A stretch of DNA of 64,000 nt, taken from NCBI GenBank assembly GCA_029959295.1, contig JASCOH010000006.1, positions 186,001 to 250,000 on the forward strand, in the 5' to 3' direction. This DNA is from Flavobacteriaceae bacterium PS02334. Lineage in GTDB: Bacteria; Bacteroidota; Bacteroidia; Flavobacteriales; Flavobacteriaceae. Positions 52,531 to 60,826 of this stretch are shown one piece after another. How positions within the stretch are numbered: position 1 is the first letter of the stretch; each line of letters starts with the position of its first letter. Under the pieces are notes generated by a model, which was given only the letters and a program-made list of their open reading frames with translations, was not told the DNA's origin and searched no databases. The position numbers and the translations under genes were made by a program.

Positions 52531-52562
52531 CAAAAGTAGTTATTCAAACTTTAACATTCAAA
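52531..52562 (-). promoter_or_regulatory. Promoter of purH
   Basis: On the minus strand TTTTG (52562-52559 and onward) and TACTTTTG (52538-52531) are spaced by 20 nt, a strong Bacteroidota promoter. It lies 22 nt before the ATG at 52508. Confidence 0.7.
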
Positions 52563-52606
52563 ACATTACACATATGTTTTTCGTAATTTTTGAAGTTTTT
52601 TTTACC

Positions 52607-52650
52607 GCAGATTCACAGATTTTTAATTGATTTTCAATCTGCGAATCTGC
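52607..52650. repeat. Intergenic inverted repeat (GCAGATTC type)
   Basis: GCAGATTCACAGATT at 52607-52621 and AATCTGCGAATCTGC at 52636-52650 form a 15-bp stem with one mismatch over a 14-nt loop. It lies in the 251-nt gap between the divergent purH and the ABC permease. Similar GCAGATTCxCAGATT elements are, to my knowledge, spread through intergenic regions of flavobacteria. Confidence 0.65.
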
Positions 52651-52759
52651 AGGCATTTTTTTTTAGTATTGTTGGCTAAAATGCAACAACAATCTTGCAC
52701 TTTTTTTAGGAAATTGAATTAAAATTACTGAATTTTACAACAACACAAATTTACTTCTT

Positions 52760-54010
52760 ATGGTTGTCTATTTACGGTTATTGCGAGAAAGTCTTGGTTT
52801 TGCCATGAATGCTTTGCGCAATAACAAACTACGAACCATTCTTTCGCTTCTCGGTGTTACTATTGGAATTTTTTCCATCATTGCCGTTCTTGCCGCAGTC
52901 GATTCTTTAGATAAAAAAATCAAAAGCGACATGAGTTCGCTCGATAAAAATACCATGTACCTAAAACGTTTTTCCTTCGGGCCGTCAGAAATTCCGCGTT
53001 GGAAGCGAGAACAATATCCGGATGTGACTTATGATGAATTCCAATACTTGAAAAATTCAGTAAACGGAATGGATAAAGCAACCTATCAATTGTTTACGGC
53101 AAGGCAGATTATAAAATACGATAAAAAGACAGTAAGCGACGTAAACGTAATTCCGGCTACGCACGAATTTGTCGAAATCCAGCCAATGAAATTCAAATCT
53201 GGCCGTTTTTTCAATGAATCTGAATCCAATTCTGGTACTTCCGTAATTGTTTTAGGATATGAAATCGCCAACAGTCTTTTTGAAAATGCAGATCCAATCG
53301 GGAAAAAAATTCGCCTTTACGGACAAAAGTTTACGGTAATAGGTGTTTTGGAAAAACAAGGCCAAGGAACTTTTGGTGACAGCAACGACACGGCAGTCTG
53401 TATTCCTGTAAATTTCATGCGAAATAAATTTGGCGATCACAATGATTCCATGACGCCGATAATTATTATCAAGCCAGATGAAGGCGTAGATGTGGATGAA
53501 TTTAAAGGCGAAGTAATTCAAAAGTTAAGAAATAAACGTGGTTTAAAAATCGGCCAAGAAAATAATTTCTTCATCGATGTGCTTTCCGGATTTACTGAAA
53601 TGATTGACCAGATTGTTGGCGTAATGAATTTAATCGGTTGGGCAATCAGTGGATTTTCTCTTTTAGTTGGAGGTTTTGGAGTTGCAAATATTATGTTCGT
53701 CTCCGTAAAAGAAAGAACCAACTTAATTGGAATCCAGAAATCTCTCGGGGCAAAAAATAAATTTATCTTGCTCCAGTTTTTATTCGAAGCAATAATTCTT
53801 TGTCTTATCGGCGGTTTGATCGGATTGTTTTTAGTCTGGATAATTGCTTTAGGATTGACAAAAGCTTTAGATTTTGAATTCGTCTTAAGCTTCGGAAACA
53901 TACTTTTAGGAACGGGATTGGCAATGTTAATCGGCTTGATTTCTGGAATTCTCCCAGCAATTTCAGCTTCCAAATTAGATCCGGTAGAAGCTATTAGAAC
54001 TGGAATGTAA
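52760..54010 (+). CDS. MacB/FtsX-type ABC transporter permease
   Basis: The 416-residue protein has the MacB-like layout: an N-terminal helix (LRTILSLLGVTIGIFSIIAV), a large periplasmic MacB_PCD domain (about residues 45-280) and a C-terminal FtsX domain with three helices (GWAISGFSLLVGGFGVANIM, FLFEAIILCLIGGLIGLFLV and LLGTGLAMLIGLISGI). It ends KLDPVEAIRTGM, as usual. It would use energy from an ATPase encoded elsewhere to export lipids, toxins or peptides, since no ATPase gene is adjacent. Confidence 0.9.
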   Translation: MVVYLRLLRESLGFAMNALRNNKLRTILSLLGVTIGIFSIIAVLAAVDSLDKKIKSDMSSLDKNTMYLKRFSFGPSEIPRWKREQYPDVTYDEFQYLKNSVNGMDKATYQLFTARQIIKYDKKTVSDVNVIPATHEFVEIQPMKFKSGRFFNESESNSGTSVIVLGYEIANSLFENADPIGKKIRLYGQKFTVIGVLEKQGQGTFGDSNDTAVCIPVNFMRNKFGDHNDSMTPIIIIKPDEGVDVDEFKGEVIQKLRNKRGLKIGQENNFFIDVLSGFTEMIDQIVGVMNLIGWAISGFSLLVGGFGVANIMFVSVKERTNLIGIQKSLGAKNKFILLQFLFEAIILCLIGGLIGLFLVWIIALGLTKALDFEFVLSFGNILLGTGLAMLIGLISGILPAISASKLDPVEAIRTGM

Positions 54011-54039
54011 AAATTTAACAATTTTGTTATTATTTGTCT

Positions 54040-54047
54040 TATATTTG
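54040..54047 (+). promoter_or_regulatory. Promoter -7 box before the 216-residue membrane gene
   Basis: TATATTTG lies 21 nt before the ATG at 54069. A TTG at 54024-54026 is only 13 nt upstream, too near for a -33 box, so the match is partial. Confidence 0.4.
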
Positions 54048-54068
54048 AATTAATCTAAAAAATATAAG

Positions 54069-54719
54069 ATGAAAGAAAATATTAAATTATACGCCAAAAT
54101 TAGCGGGAAAGCTTTTTTAAAATGGCTTTTTGTACTTGTTTCAGGAATTACAATAACCTTTATTCTGTTTTTAATTATTTTGCTTACTAACGCTTCTGGA
54201 GCAGGTGGAGGACACGGCAATGCTTATGCATTTGTAGTTAATTTAGCAGTTCAAGATTTTTTTGGATTTCTGCTTTTCGTCGGGGCTCCAGTTTTTATTT
54301 TTTTATATTTTGCCATTGCCAATAAAGTCGGAATCCAAACAATAATTTATGAAATTTGGACAAATAAGGCGGTGCAGTTTGTGGAACCGGCAATAAAAAA
54401 AATTGCTGAAAAAATTACCAACAAACAAAATTGGATGACAACAGTTTCTGACCAAGCGATGTTGAGGGCAAAGTTATTGGATGAAAATCGAAATGATAAA
54501 AGCAATTCGTCTTTAAATAGAAGAGTCCTTGGCTATGTTTTCAAGAAAATTAAATTAGACGATATTAATTTTAGAGATGAAAATCTCACGCTTGCCGATA
54601 TTCTGACTTTAAAATTGAAGAATTTTATTTCAGAAACCACAAAACCTTCTTTTAGTTTATTCTGGATTTTGGTCGGAATTCAAATTTTATTATTGATTCT
54701 CTCAATCATTTTTTCGTAA
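54069..54719 (+). CDS. Hypothetical membrane protein
   Basis: The 216-residue protein has helices at about residues 18-40 (WLFVLVSGITITFILFLIIL), 58-80 (FFGFLLFVGAPVFIFLYFA) and a C-terminal helix (FWILVGIQILLLILSIIFS). A charged cytoplasmic stretch of about 115 residues lies between the second and third. A Gly/Ala-rich loop (NASGAGGGHGNAY) joins the first two. I recognise no family. It has its own -7 box and a strong terminator, so it is a single gene. Confidence 0.6.
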   Translation: MKENIKLYAKISGKAFLKWLFVLVSGITITFILFLIILLTNASGAGGGHGNAYAFVVNLAVQDFFGFLLFVGAPVFIFLYFAIANKVGIQTIIYEIWTNKAVQFVEPAIKKIAEKITNKQNWMTTVSDQAMLRAKLLDENRNDKSNSSLNRRVLGYVFKKIKLDDINFRDENLTLADILTLKLKNFISETTKPSFSLFWILVGIQILLLILSIIFS

Positions 54720-54728
54720 TTATAAAAC

Positions 54729-54758
54729 AAAAAATCCCGATTCTCATCGGGATTTTTT
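54729..54758. terminator. Strong terminator between convergent genes
   Basis: AAAAAATCCCGA (54729-54740) pairs with TCGGGATTTTTT (54747-54758) over a 6-nt loop. It can serve both the membrane gene and the convergent accD. Confidence 0.9.
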
Positions 54759-54760
54759 TA

Positions 54761-55615
54761 TTATCTAACTGGATTGTTTAAAATCAAATCCAAGTATAAA
54801 TTTATCTTGTCTTTCAGTTCTTTTCTTGGCGTAATGAAATCCAAGAAACCATGCTCAAGCAAGAATTCTGCAGTTTGAAAACCTTCTGGCAAATCTTTTC
54901 CAGTCGTGTCTCTCACAATTCTTGGTCCAGCGAAACCGATCAATGCTCCCGGTTCAGAAATATTTACATCGCCCAACATTGCGTAGGAAGCCGTAGTTCC
55001 TCCAGTTGTAGGGTCGGTACATAAAGAAATGTAAGGAATTTTAGCTTCTGCCAACTGCGCTAATTTTGCAGAAGTTTTTGCCAACTGCATCAAAGAATAG
55101 GCAGCTTCCATCATTCTCGCACCGCCTGATTTTGAAATCATCACAAACGGAATGTTGTTTTTAATAGAATGGTCGATTCCTCTTGCGATTTTTTCTCCCA
55201 CAACAGCACCCATAGAACCGCCGATAAAGGCAAAATCCATACAGCAGACTACCAAATCTCTTCCTTTTGATTTGCCGACAGCTGTTCTAACCGCATCTTT
55301 CAATTTGGTTTTGTCCATTGCGTCTTTCAAACGGTCAGAATATTTTTTAGTATCCACAAAATGAAGCGGATCTTTTGAAGTCATTTTTGCGTCTAATTCT
55401 GTAAATTCATTGTTGTCAAACAGAATTGAGAAATATTCCTTACTGCCAATTCTTACGTGAAAACCGTCTTCCGGACTCACATAAAGATTTCTTGCCAGCT
55501 CGTCAGCATCAATAATTTTTCCGGTTGGAGATTTATACCAAAGTCCTTTTGGAACGTCTTTCTTGTCTTCCGTCGCTGTCGTTATTCCTTTTTCTGTTCT
55601 TTTAAACCAAGCCAT
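54761..55615 (-). CDS. accD: Acetyl-CoA carboxylase carboxyltransferase beta subunit, zinc ribbon lost
   Basis: The 284-residue protein transfers carboxyl groups to acetyl-CoA in fatty acid synthesis, together with AccA. Typical AccD stretches are [16 protein letters not shown] preceded by [19 protein letters not shown] and [19 protein letters not shown]. The N-terminal zinc ribbon has no cysteines: in [20 protein letters not shown] and [13 protein letters not shown] the CxxC pairs are replaced, which I know also from related Bacteroidota. The start [10 protein letters not shown] matches relatives. It is a single gene upstream of a hairpin-rich gap and fbaA on the same strand. Confidence 0.93.
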   Translation of the reverse strand: MAWFKRTEKGITTATEDKKDVPKGLWYKSPTGKIIDADELARNLYVSPEDGFHVRIGSKEYFSILFDNNEFTELDAKMTSKDPLHFVDTKKYSDRLKDAMDKTKLKDAVRTAVGKSKGRDLVVCCMDFAFIGGSMGAVVGEKIARGIDHSIKNNIPFVMISKSGGARMMEAAYSLMQLAKTSAKLAQLAEAKIPYISLCTDPTTGGTTASYAMLGDVNISEPGALIGFAGPRIVRDTTGKDLPEGFQTAEFLLEHGFLDFITPRKELKDKINLYLDLILNNPVR

Positions 55616-55638
55616 ATAATTATGAATTATGAGTTAAA

Positions 55639-55688
55639 AATTATGAGTTATGAATTATAAGAAAACTTATAGCTCATAACTCATAATT
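55639..55688. repeat. Long intergenic hairpin between accD and fbaA
   Basis: A 23-nt left arm (55639-55661, starting AATTATGAGTTATGA) and a 23-nt right arm (55666-55688, ending ACTCATAATT) pair at 21 of 23 positions over an AAAA loop. The arm is built from repeats of ATTATGA-like units, and another partial copy precedes it at about 55619-55636. It may be a mobile-type intergenic repeat or a terminator for fbaA. Confidence 0.6.
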
Positions 55689-55693
55689 TATAA

Positions 55694-56761
55694 TTACAAA
55701 GTATTAACGTTGTTTAAGTCTTTAAAAGCTTGCTCTAATCTTGTGTTGAAAGTAACTTCACCTTCACGCATCCATTTTCTTGGATCGTAGTATTTTTTGT
55801 TCGGAACTTCTTCTCCTTCTGGATTACCAATTTGAGTTTTCAAGTAATCTACATTTTTTACGATGTAGTCTCTAATTCCTTCAGTGAAAGCAAATTGCAA
55901 GTCGGTGTCGATGTTCATTTTGATAACTCCGTATCCAATTGCTTCTCTGATTTCTTCAACAGTTGAACCTGAACCTCCGTGGAAAACGAAATCTACTGGG
56001 TTGGCTTCTGTATTGAATTTCTCTTGTACATAAACTTGAGAATTGTGAAGAATTTTTGGAGTCAATTTTACGTTTCCTGGTTTGTAAACACCGTGAACGT
56101 TACCAAAAGCGGCAGCGATTGTAAAACGAGGGCTGATTTTCAAAAGCTCTTCGTACGCAAACGCCACTTCTTCTGGCTGTGTGTATAATTTTGAACTGTC
56201 AACATCAGAATTGTCAACTCCGTCTTCCTCGCCACCTGTGATTCCAAGTTCGATTTCAAGAGTCATTCCGATTTTGCTCATTCTTGTCAAATATTCTTTG
56301 CAGATTTCGATGTTTTCTTCGATTGGCTCTTCAGAAAGATCGATCATGTGAGAACTGAACAATGATTTTCCTGTTTCAGCAAAGTGCTTTTCAGAAGCGT
56401 CTAAAAGTCCGTCAATCCAAGGCAATAATTTTTTTGCACAGTGGTCAGTATGAAGAATAACTGTTGCTCCATAAGCCTCAGCTAAAGTATGAATGTGTTT
56501 TGCTCCTGCAATTGCACCTAAAATAGCTGCTTTTTCACCTGCATTCGACAAACCTTTTCCAGCATTGTAAATAGAACCTCCATTTGAGAATTGAATGATA
56601 ACTGGAGCGTTTAATTTTGCAGCAGTTTCTAAAACACCATTGATTGTGCTTGAGCCAGTTACGTTAACTGCAGGAAGTGCAAATCCTTTTTCTTTTGCAT
56701 ATTTAAAAATTTCCTGAACTTGGTCTCCCGTAGCAACGCCTGGTTTGATATTATGCGCCAT
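55694..56761 (-). CDS. fbaA: Class II fructose-bisphosphate aldolase
   Basis: The 355-residue zinc enzyme splits fructose 1,6-bisphosphate in glycolysis. Visible features are ILHTDHCAKKLLPWID with the catalytic Asp and zinc His, EIELGITGGEEDGVDN, AAFGNVHGVYKPGN (zinc His), VFHGGSGSTVEEIREA (phosphate and zinc site) and IDTDLQFAFTEGIRDY. The length matches the E. coli-like FbaA subgroup. It has its own promoter, and a long hairpin follows its stop. Confidence 0.96.
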   Translation of the reverse strand: MAHNIKPGVATGDQVQEIFKYAKEKGFALPAVNVTGSSTINGVLETAAKLNAPVIIQFSNGGSIYNAGKGLSNAGEKAAILGAIAGAKHIHTLAEAYGATVILHTDHCAKKLLPWIDGLLDASEKHFAETGKSLFSSHMIDLSEEPIEENIEICKEYLTRMSKIGMTLEIELGITGGEEDGVDNSDVDSSKLYTQPEEVAFAYEELLKISPRFTIAAAFGNVHGVYKPGNVKLTPKILHNSQVYVQEKFNTEANPVDFVFHGGSGSTVEEIREAIGYGVIKMNIDTDLQFAFTEGIRDYIVKNVDYLKTQIGNPEGEEVPNKKYYDPRKWMREGEVTFNTRLEQAFKDLNNVNTL

Positions 56762-56789
56762 TGTGTTTTTTGTTTATAGTTAAAGGTTA

Positions 56790-56797
56790 CAAAAATA
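56790..56797 (-). promoter_or_regulatory. Promoter -7 box of fbaA
   Basis: TATTTTTG on the minus strand, 28 nt before the ATG. The -33 area (about 56814-56817) reads TTTC rather than TTTG. Confidence 0.4.
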
Positions 56798-56810
56798 ATA
56801 ATTTCTGAAA

Positions 56811-59363
56811 TTAGAAAGGGTAATTAATTCCAATATTTAATACGGAGTGTCCAAAATTGTATTCTTTGAACCATCTTTCGCCAACTTCTTTCGCTGGATC
56901 ATAAGTCTTAAAGCCTAAATCTAAACGGATTACGAAGAAATTAAAGTCATATCTGAATCCAAATCCAGATCCAAAAGCAATGTTTTCTAAAGAGCGCAAT
57001 CCTGTAAATGTTGATTTTGGATCATCAATATCGTCAAGAACGTTCCAGATGTTTCCTACATCGCCGAAAACAGCACCGTTTAATTTGCCTAACATCTTGA
57101 AACGAAGCTCGGCACTGTAAAGAAGTTTCAAGTTGGCTTCGTTGAAATCGTTAATCGCACCGCTGCTTCCTGGCCCAAGTCCATACGATTGCCAAGCTCT
57201 ATTGTCATTCGAGCCTCCGGCAAAATAACTCTTAGAAAAAGGAATATTTTTTGAATTTCCGTAAGGAATTGCGATTCCGGCAAAAGCACGCATTGCCAAA
57301 ACTTTTCCTCGATTCAAATCCCAATGTTTGATAAAATCAATCTCCGTTTTGATGTATTGAGAATATTCTACTTCCAAAATTGTTCGGTTCCCATTTTCAT
57401 TTTCAGGCTGTTTTGCCCATCTTGAAAGCAATCCTAAAAAGTTTCCAGCAGATTCAAGCTTAGTCTTGAAAATCCAGAAATTATTATCTAAAAGATCTGT
57501 TTTTGTAGTCTTCGTATAAGTATACGCGGAAGCGAAAATCAAGTTGTTTTCTGTCAATCTGTCCTTTCTTTCCTTAATACTATTTATGACCCTGAAATCT
57601 TCTGGAGATGTTGTAATTGTTGGGTTTGGACCTAAAACGGAGTCTAAAAATCCATTCGTTCCGCTCTCGATAATAAGATCATTGTTTTCGTCTATAAAAC
57701 CATAATCTTTCGCCAGTTCGTTCAGCCTGCCATAAGAAGATTGGTAAACATTGAAGTAATTGGCCTTGTTGATATTTTTTACATATTGGATGTTGAACAA
57801 ATCAAAACGCGCTGTCACATTTCGTTTTGGATTCCAGCTATAATACATCGCTCCGGTAAGGCTTTCCTTGTCCAAACCTATATTCTGCTGTTTGGCATAA
57901 CCAAGGCTGAAAACAGTCGTCGGAAATAAGTTTTTCGGAATAATTTTATCTGTATTAAAAGGAAGGAACATTCTTGGAAAATTCAATTTCACATCCGCAC
58001 CATATTCCGAAAGATTAAAAAACACGTCATTCGGATTTGCCAATTCTGTAGAAGAACCGATATTGCCGCGAAGTGAAAGTTCTAAAGTTTCTGCACCTCT
58101 AAAAATATTTCTGAAGGTTCCGGTAACGCTTCCTGTGATACCAAAAGATTGTATGTTCGAATGCGTGACGTCGGCCGTATATCCAAAACTAAACTTTTTT
58201 CTTGGCATCAAATAAATATTCGTAATCAAGGAAGTTCCGGTAACGTCAGTCGAATCTTCCACAAATTGAATCGTCGGAGAATTAAATACGCGTAAATTAT
58301 TCAGATACCGAGAAGTCAAAGTTCTTCTAAAATCGGCATAAGTACTTCCTTTGGAAATAAAAATCGCGTCAGTCAAAGCTTTCGGGCGGTATCTTAATTT
58401 ATCTGTACTATAAATGTTGAAATTGTTGTAAGTTGCGCTGTCAGCAACTTTTACACTCTTGTTTGACGGGCTGTCAGTGAAAATATTTACTTCACTAATT
58501 TTGTAAAGTTTGAAAGGTTTTGTAATAATTGTGTCGCCAACTCTCACACTTCGATCGCTAATTTTCAAGACCATATTTGCCTTGTGATTTGTGTCAATCG
58601 AGTCGCCTACAAAATTGATGTTCGTCGGCTGAAAATAATAAGCGCCGTTATTTCTGAAATTGGTTGTAATTCGCTCGCGTTCTGCTTCAAAATTGGCGGA
58701 TTTATATTGTTCGCCTTTTTTAATTACACTTTTTGATTTGTTTTTTTCGTATAAAGAATCTAATTCTGGAGTAGCAATTTCTCTTGTCAGAGAATCAAGA
58801 AAATAAGGCTCTCCGGTAACTATCGTATATTTAATCTGCCCTTTTTTATTAGGCAATGTATCAATTTTATAAGAAGTTTTTGCATTAAAATAACCATTGT
58901 TGAAATAATAAGATTTCAATCTTGTGGTAGATTTTTTCGCTCTTGCTTCGTCAATAATTACAGGCGGTTCTCCCGTTTTCTTTAAGAATTTATGAATTCC
59001 AGAATAAAAGAAAGATTGCCCCAAACGGTCTACCTGCTTTTTTGAAAGTAATTTTGACAGCCTTTCATATTTCTTCGGATTTTCCTTCATCTTTGCCTTA
59101 AAAGAAGAATCTGGATTTTCCTTCGCAAGATTGTACATTTGCAAGCGCAGATTATAGCCCAAAATAGTGCTATTTGGTTTTTGATAAAGAAGATTTTCTA
59201 TATTTTCGTCTTTTTCAAGCTTGTCATTTACCAAAATTTCATTCTTTTTTAGGAGTCTTTTGCCGTCTGGAACTCTTTTTACGGTGTCACAAGCGGTCAT
59301 AATTATTCCAATTAGAATAAATAGTGATATTTTTGTACTTATCTTTTTCAAGGGATGCGGCAT
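56811..59363 (-). CDS. tamL: TamL, BamA-family outer membrane lipoprotein
   Basis: The 850-residue protein has a lipoprotein signal (LFILIGIIMTAC with Cys25), CDTVKRVPDGKRLLKKNEI, POTRA-like domains (about residues 30-420) and a C-terminal beta-barrel with ELRFKMLGKLNGAVFGDVGN and a final strand ending LNIGINYPF. Bacteroidota TamL is a lipid-anchored BamA/TamA relative that works with TamB in outer-membrane biogenesis; TamB is not in this window. The start at 59363 replaces a longer frame that would run through the divergent promoter region. It is divergent from the methyltransferase gene with 25 nt between the start codons. Confidence 0.88.
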   Translation of the reverse strand: MPHPLKKISTKISLFILIGIIMTACDTVKRVPDGKRLLKKNEILVNDKLEKDENIENLLYQKPNSTILGYNLRLQMYNLAKENPDSSFKAKMKENPKKYERLSKLLSKKQVDRLGQSFFYSGIHKFLKKTGEPPVIIDEARAKKSTTRLKSYYFNNGYFNAKTSYKIDTLPNKKGQIKYTIVTGEPYFLDSLTREIATPELDSLYEKNKSKSVIKKGEQYKSANFEAERERITTNFRNNGAYYFQPTNINFVGDSIDTNHKANMVLKISDRSVRVGDTIITKPFKLYKISEVNIFTDSPSNKSVKVADSATYNNFNIYSTDKLRYRPKALTDAIFISKGSTYADFRRTLTSRYLNNLRVFNSPTIQFVEDSTDVTGTSLITNIYLMPRKKFSFGYTADVTHSNIQSFGITGSVTGTFRNIFRGAETLELSLRGNIGSSTELANPNDVFFNLSEYGADVKLNFPRMFLPFNTDKIIPKNLFPTTVFSLGYAKQQNIGLDKESLTGAMYYSWNPKRNVTARFDLFNIQYVKNINKANYFNVYQSSYGRLNELAKDYGFIDENNDLIIESGTNGFLDSVLGPNPTITTSPEDFRVINSIKERKDRLTENNLIFASAYTYTKTTKTDLLDNNFWIFKTKLESAGNFLGLLSRWAKQPENENGNRTILEVEYSQYIKTEIDFIKHWDLNRGKVLAMRAFAGIAIPYGNSKNIPFSKSYFAGGSNDNRAWQSYGLGPGSSGAINDFNEANLKLLYSAELRFKMLGKLNGAVFGDVGNIWNVLDDIDDPKSTFTGLRSLENIAFGSGFGFRYDFNFFVIRLDLGFKTYDPAKEVGERWFKEYNFGHSVLNIGINYPF
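59328..59335 (+). promoter_or_regulatory. Promoter -7 box of the RNA methyltransferase gene
   Basis: TATTTTTG on the plus strand inside the first codons of tamL, 53 nt before the methyltransferase ATG. It overlaps the divergent tamL control region. Confidence 0.4.
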
Positions 59364-59371
59364 ATTTAATT

Positions 59372-59379
59372 CAAAAATA
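59372..59379 (-). promoter_or_regulatory. Promoter -7 box of tamL
   Basis: TATTTTTG on the minus strand, 8 nt before the tamL ATG at 59363. It leaves a leader of only a few nucleotides and lies within the 25-nt gap between the two start codons. Confidence 0.4.
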
Positions 59380-59388
59380 CATTTTTTT

Positions 59389-60117
59389 ATGGTTAGTAAA
59401 AACCAAATAAAATTAATAACGAGCTTACAACAGAAAAAATATCGCAAAGAACACAAATTGTTCTTCGCCGAAGGCAAAAAAGTAATCAATGAATTGATAA
59501 ACGCTGCTTTTGAATTGCAATATTTATTTTCTACGGATGCTATTTTTCCTGAAATTCATCCTTCAAAAGTGAATCTGGTTTCAGAAGCAGAACTGAAAAA
59601 AATCAGCGCACTTACAACTCCAAATGATTGTCTCGCCGTTTTTAAAATTCCAGAACAGAAGAAAATTAATGAGTCAGGATTGATTGTGGCTTTGGATGAT
59701 ATTCGTGACCCTGGAAATTTAGGAACGATTATTCGCTTGTGCGATTGGTTTGGAATCAAGGAATTGGTCTGTTCTGAAGAAACTGCTGATCTTTTTAATC
59801 CGAAAGTAGTTCAGGCCACGATGGGTTCGATTGCGAGAGTGAATATCAATTATGTAAATCTTGAAAATTTTATAAATAAAACAAGTTTGCCTGTGTTCGG
59901 AACTTTTATGGATGGAGAAAATATCTATAAATCCACACTTCCAAAAGAAGGAATTATTATCATGGGAAATGAAGCCAACGGAATTTCTGCAACCATAGAA
60001 AAAGCGGTGAAAAATAGAATTTCAATTCCAAGATTTGGTGATTTGCAACAGACGGAAAGCTTAAATGTAGCGACTGCAACGGCAATAATCTTAAGTGAAT
60101 TTAAGCGAAATTCTTAA
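59389..60117 (+). CDS. SpoU/TrmH-family RNA 2'-O-methyltransferase
   Basis: The 242-residue protein has an N-terminal substrate-binding part (LQQKKYRKEHKLFFAEGKK) and the SPOUT motifs: VALDDIRDPGNLGTIIRLCD (motif 1), IIMGNEANGIS (motif 2) and ISIPRFGDLQQTESLNVATA (motif 3). It likely methylates ribose in rRNA or tRNA. The ATG at 59389 is preferred to an upstream start that runs through tamL on the opposite strand. It is convergent with porT with 3 nt between stops. Confidence 0.9.
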   Translation: MVSKNQIKLITSLQQKKYRKEHKLFFAEGKKVINELINAAFELQYLFSTDAIFPEIHPSKVNLVSEAELKKISALTTPNDCLAVFKIPEQKKINESGLIVALDDIRDPGNLGTIIRLCDWFGIKELVCSEETADLFNPKVVQATMGSIARVNINYVNLENFINKTSLPVFGTFMDGENIYKSTLPKEGIIIMGNEANGISATIEKAVKNRISIPRFGDLQQTESLNVATATAIILSEFKRNS

Positions 60118-60120
60118 TTT

Positions 60121-60825
60121 TTATTGGAAAGTAAAGTTGATAAAAACGCCTCTGGTTTTCATAGAAGCAACGTTTCCTGTCCAAGGAGAATTCGGGTCAT
60201 TGTCGCGGATAATTTCATCATCAAGGCCAAAAACACCGCGAATTGAAGGTGAGAATTTGAAATATTCCAAATATAAATCTACGCCAAAACCAATTTCATA
60301 GTTATTTGTCCACTGTTTCATTCTGAATTTCTCGCTTAAATTGTCTTCTTTTGATTTAGAATTGCTTCCTAAATTTAGCGAAGTTGAAAGACCTCCAACT
60401 AAAAACGGACGAATATTTCCGGTTCTCAAGGCTGAAAATTTCAACAAAAGCGGGAAGTGAATATAAGTAGATTTTACTTCGCGAAGTTCATCGCTTTCGC
60501 TGGTAAATCCTGAAAACCTCAAATTTCTTTGTGTATAATATAATCCTGGCTCAAAACGAAGGTCGATATATTCCATCAATCTTAAGTTTCCAATTAACCC
60601 GACGTTGAATCCGGTTGTTCCTTTTACTTCGATATCTTGTCCGTCATTTTTATAATCAAACTTAAAATCATAAGCATTAAAGCCAAGGTAATAACCCCAG
60701 TGAACACGCTGTTTGTCCCAGTTTTCTTGGTGAATTATAGGATCTTTGCTGAACAATCCAGTGGCAAATTGCGCATGGCTATTCAGTGAGAAACACAAAA
60801 GTAGAATGGCTAATATTTTTTTCAT
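60121..60825 (-). CDS. porT: PorT/SprT, type IX secretion component
   Basis: The 234-residue outer-membrane protein has a signal peptide (ILAILLLCFSLNSHAQ), KDPIIHQENWDKQRVHWGYYL and GFNVGLIGNLRLMEYIDLRF, as in PorT/SprT. Then follow YYTQRNLRFSGF, YIHFPLLLKFSALR and a C-terminal strand ending GVFINFTFQ. PorT is needed for T9SS secretion and, as SprT in Flavobacterium johnsoniae, for gliding. It starts 1 nt after the menG stop. This menG-porT order is also seen in flavobacteria, to my knowledge. Confidence 0.85.
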   Translation of the reverse strand: MKKILAILLLCFSLNSHAQFATGLFSKDPIIHQENWDKQRVHWGYYLGFNAYDFKFDYKNDGQDIEVKGTTGFNVGLIGNLRLMEYIDLRFEPGLYYTQRNLRFSGFTSESDELREVKSTYIHFPLLLKFSALRTGNIRPFLVGGLSTSLNLGSNSKSKEDNLSEKFRMKQWTNNYEIGFGVDLYLEYFKFSPSIRGVFGLDDEIIRDNDPNSPWTGNVASMKTRGVFINFTFQ

Positions 60826-60826
60826 A

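Noticed and set aside
53518-54021. 167-residue minus-strand frame in the MacB-type permease gene
   Set aside because: Antisense of a conserved membrane protein; Pro/Lys/Asn-rich shadow.
59364-59489. 42-residue N-terminal extension of tamL
   Set aside because: It would run through the divergent promoter and the start of the methyltransferase gene; the lipoprotein signal begins at 59363.
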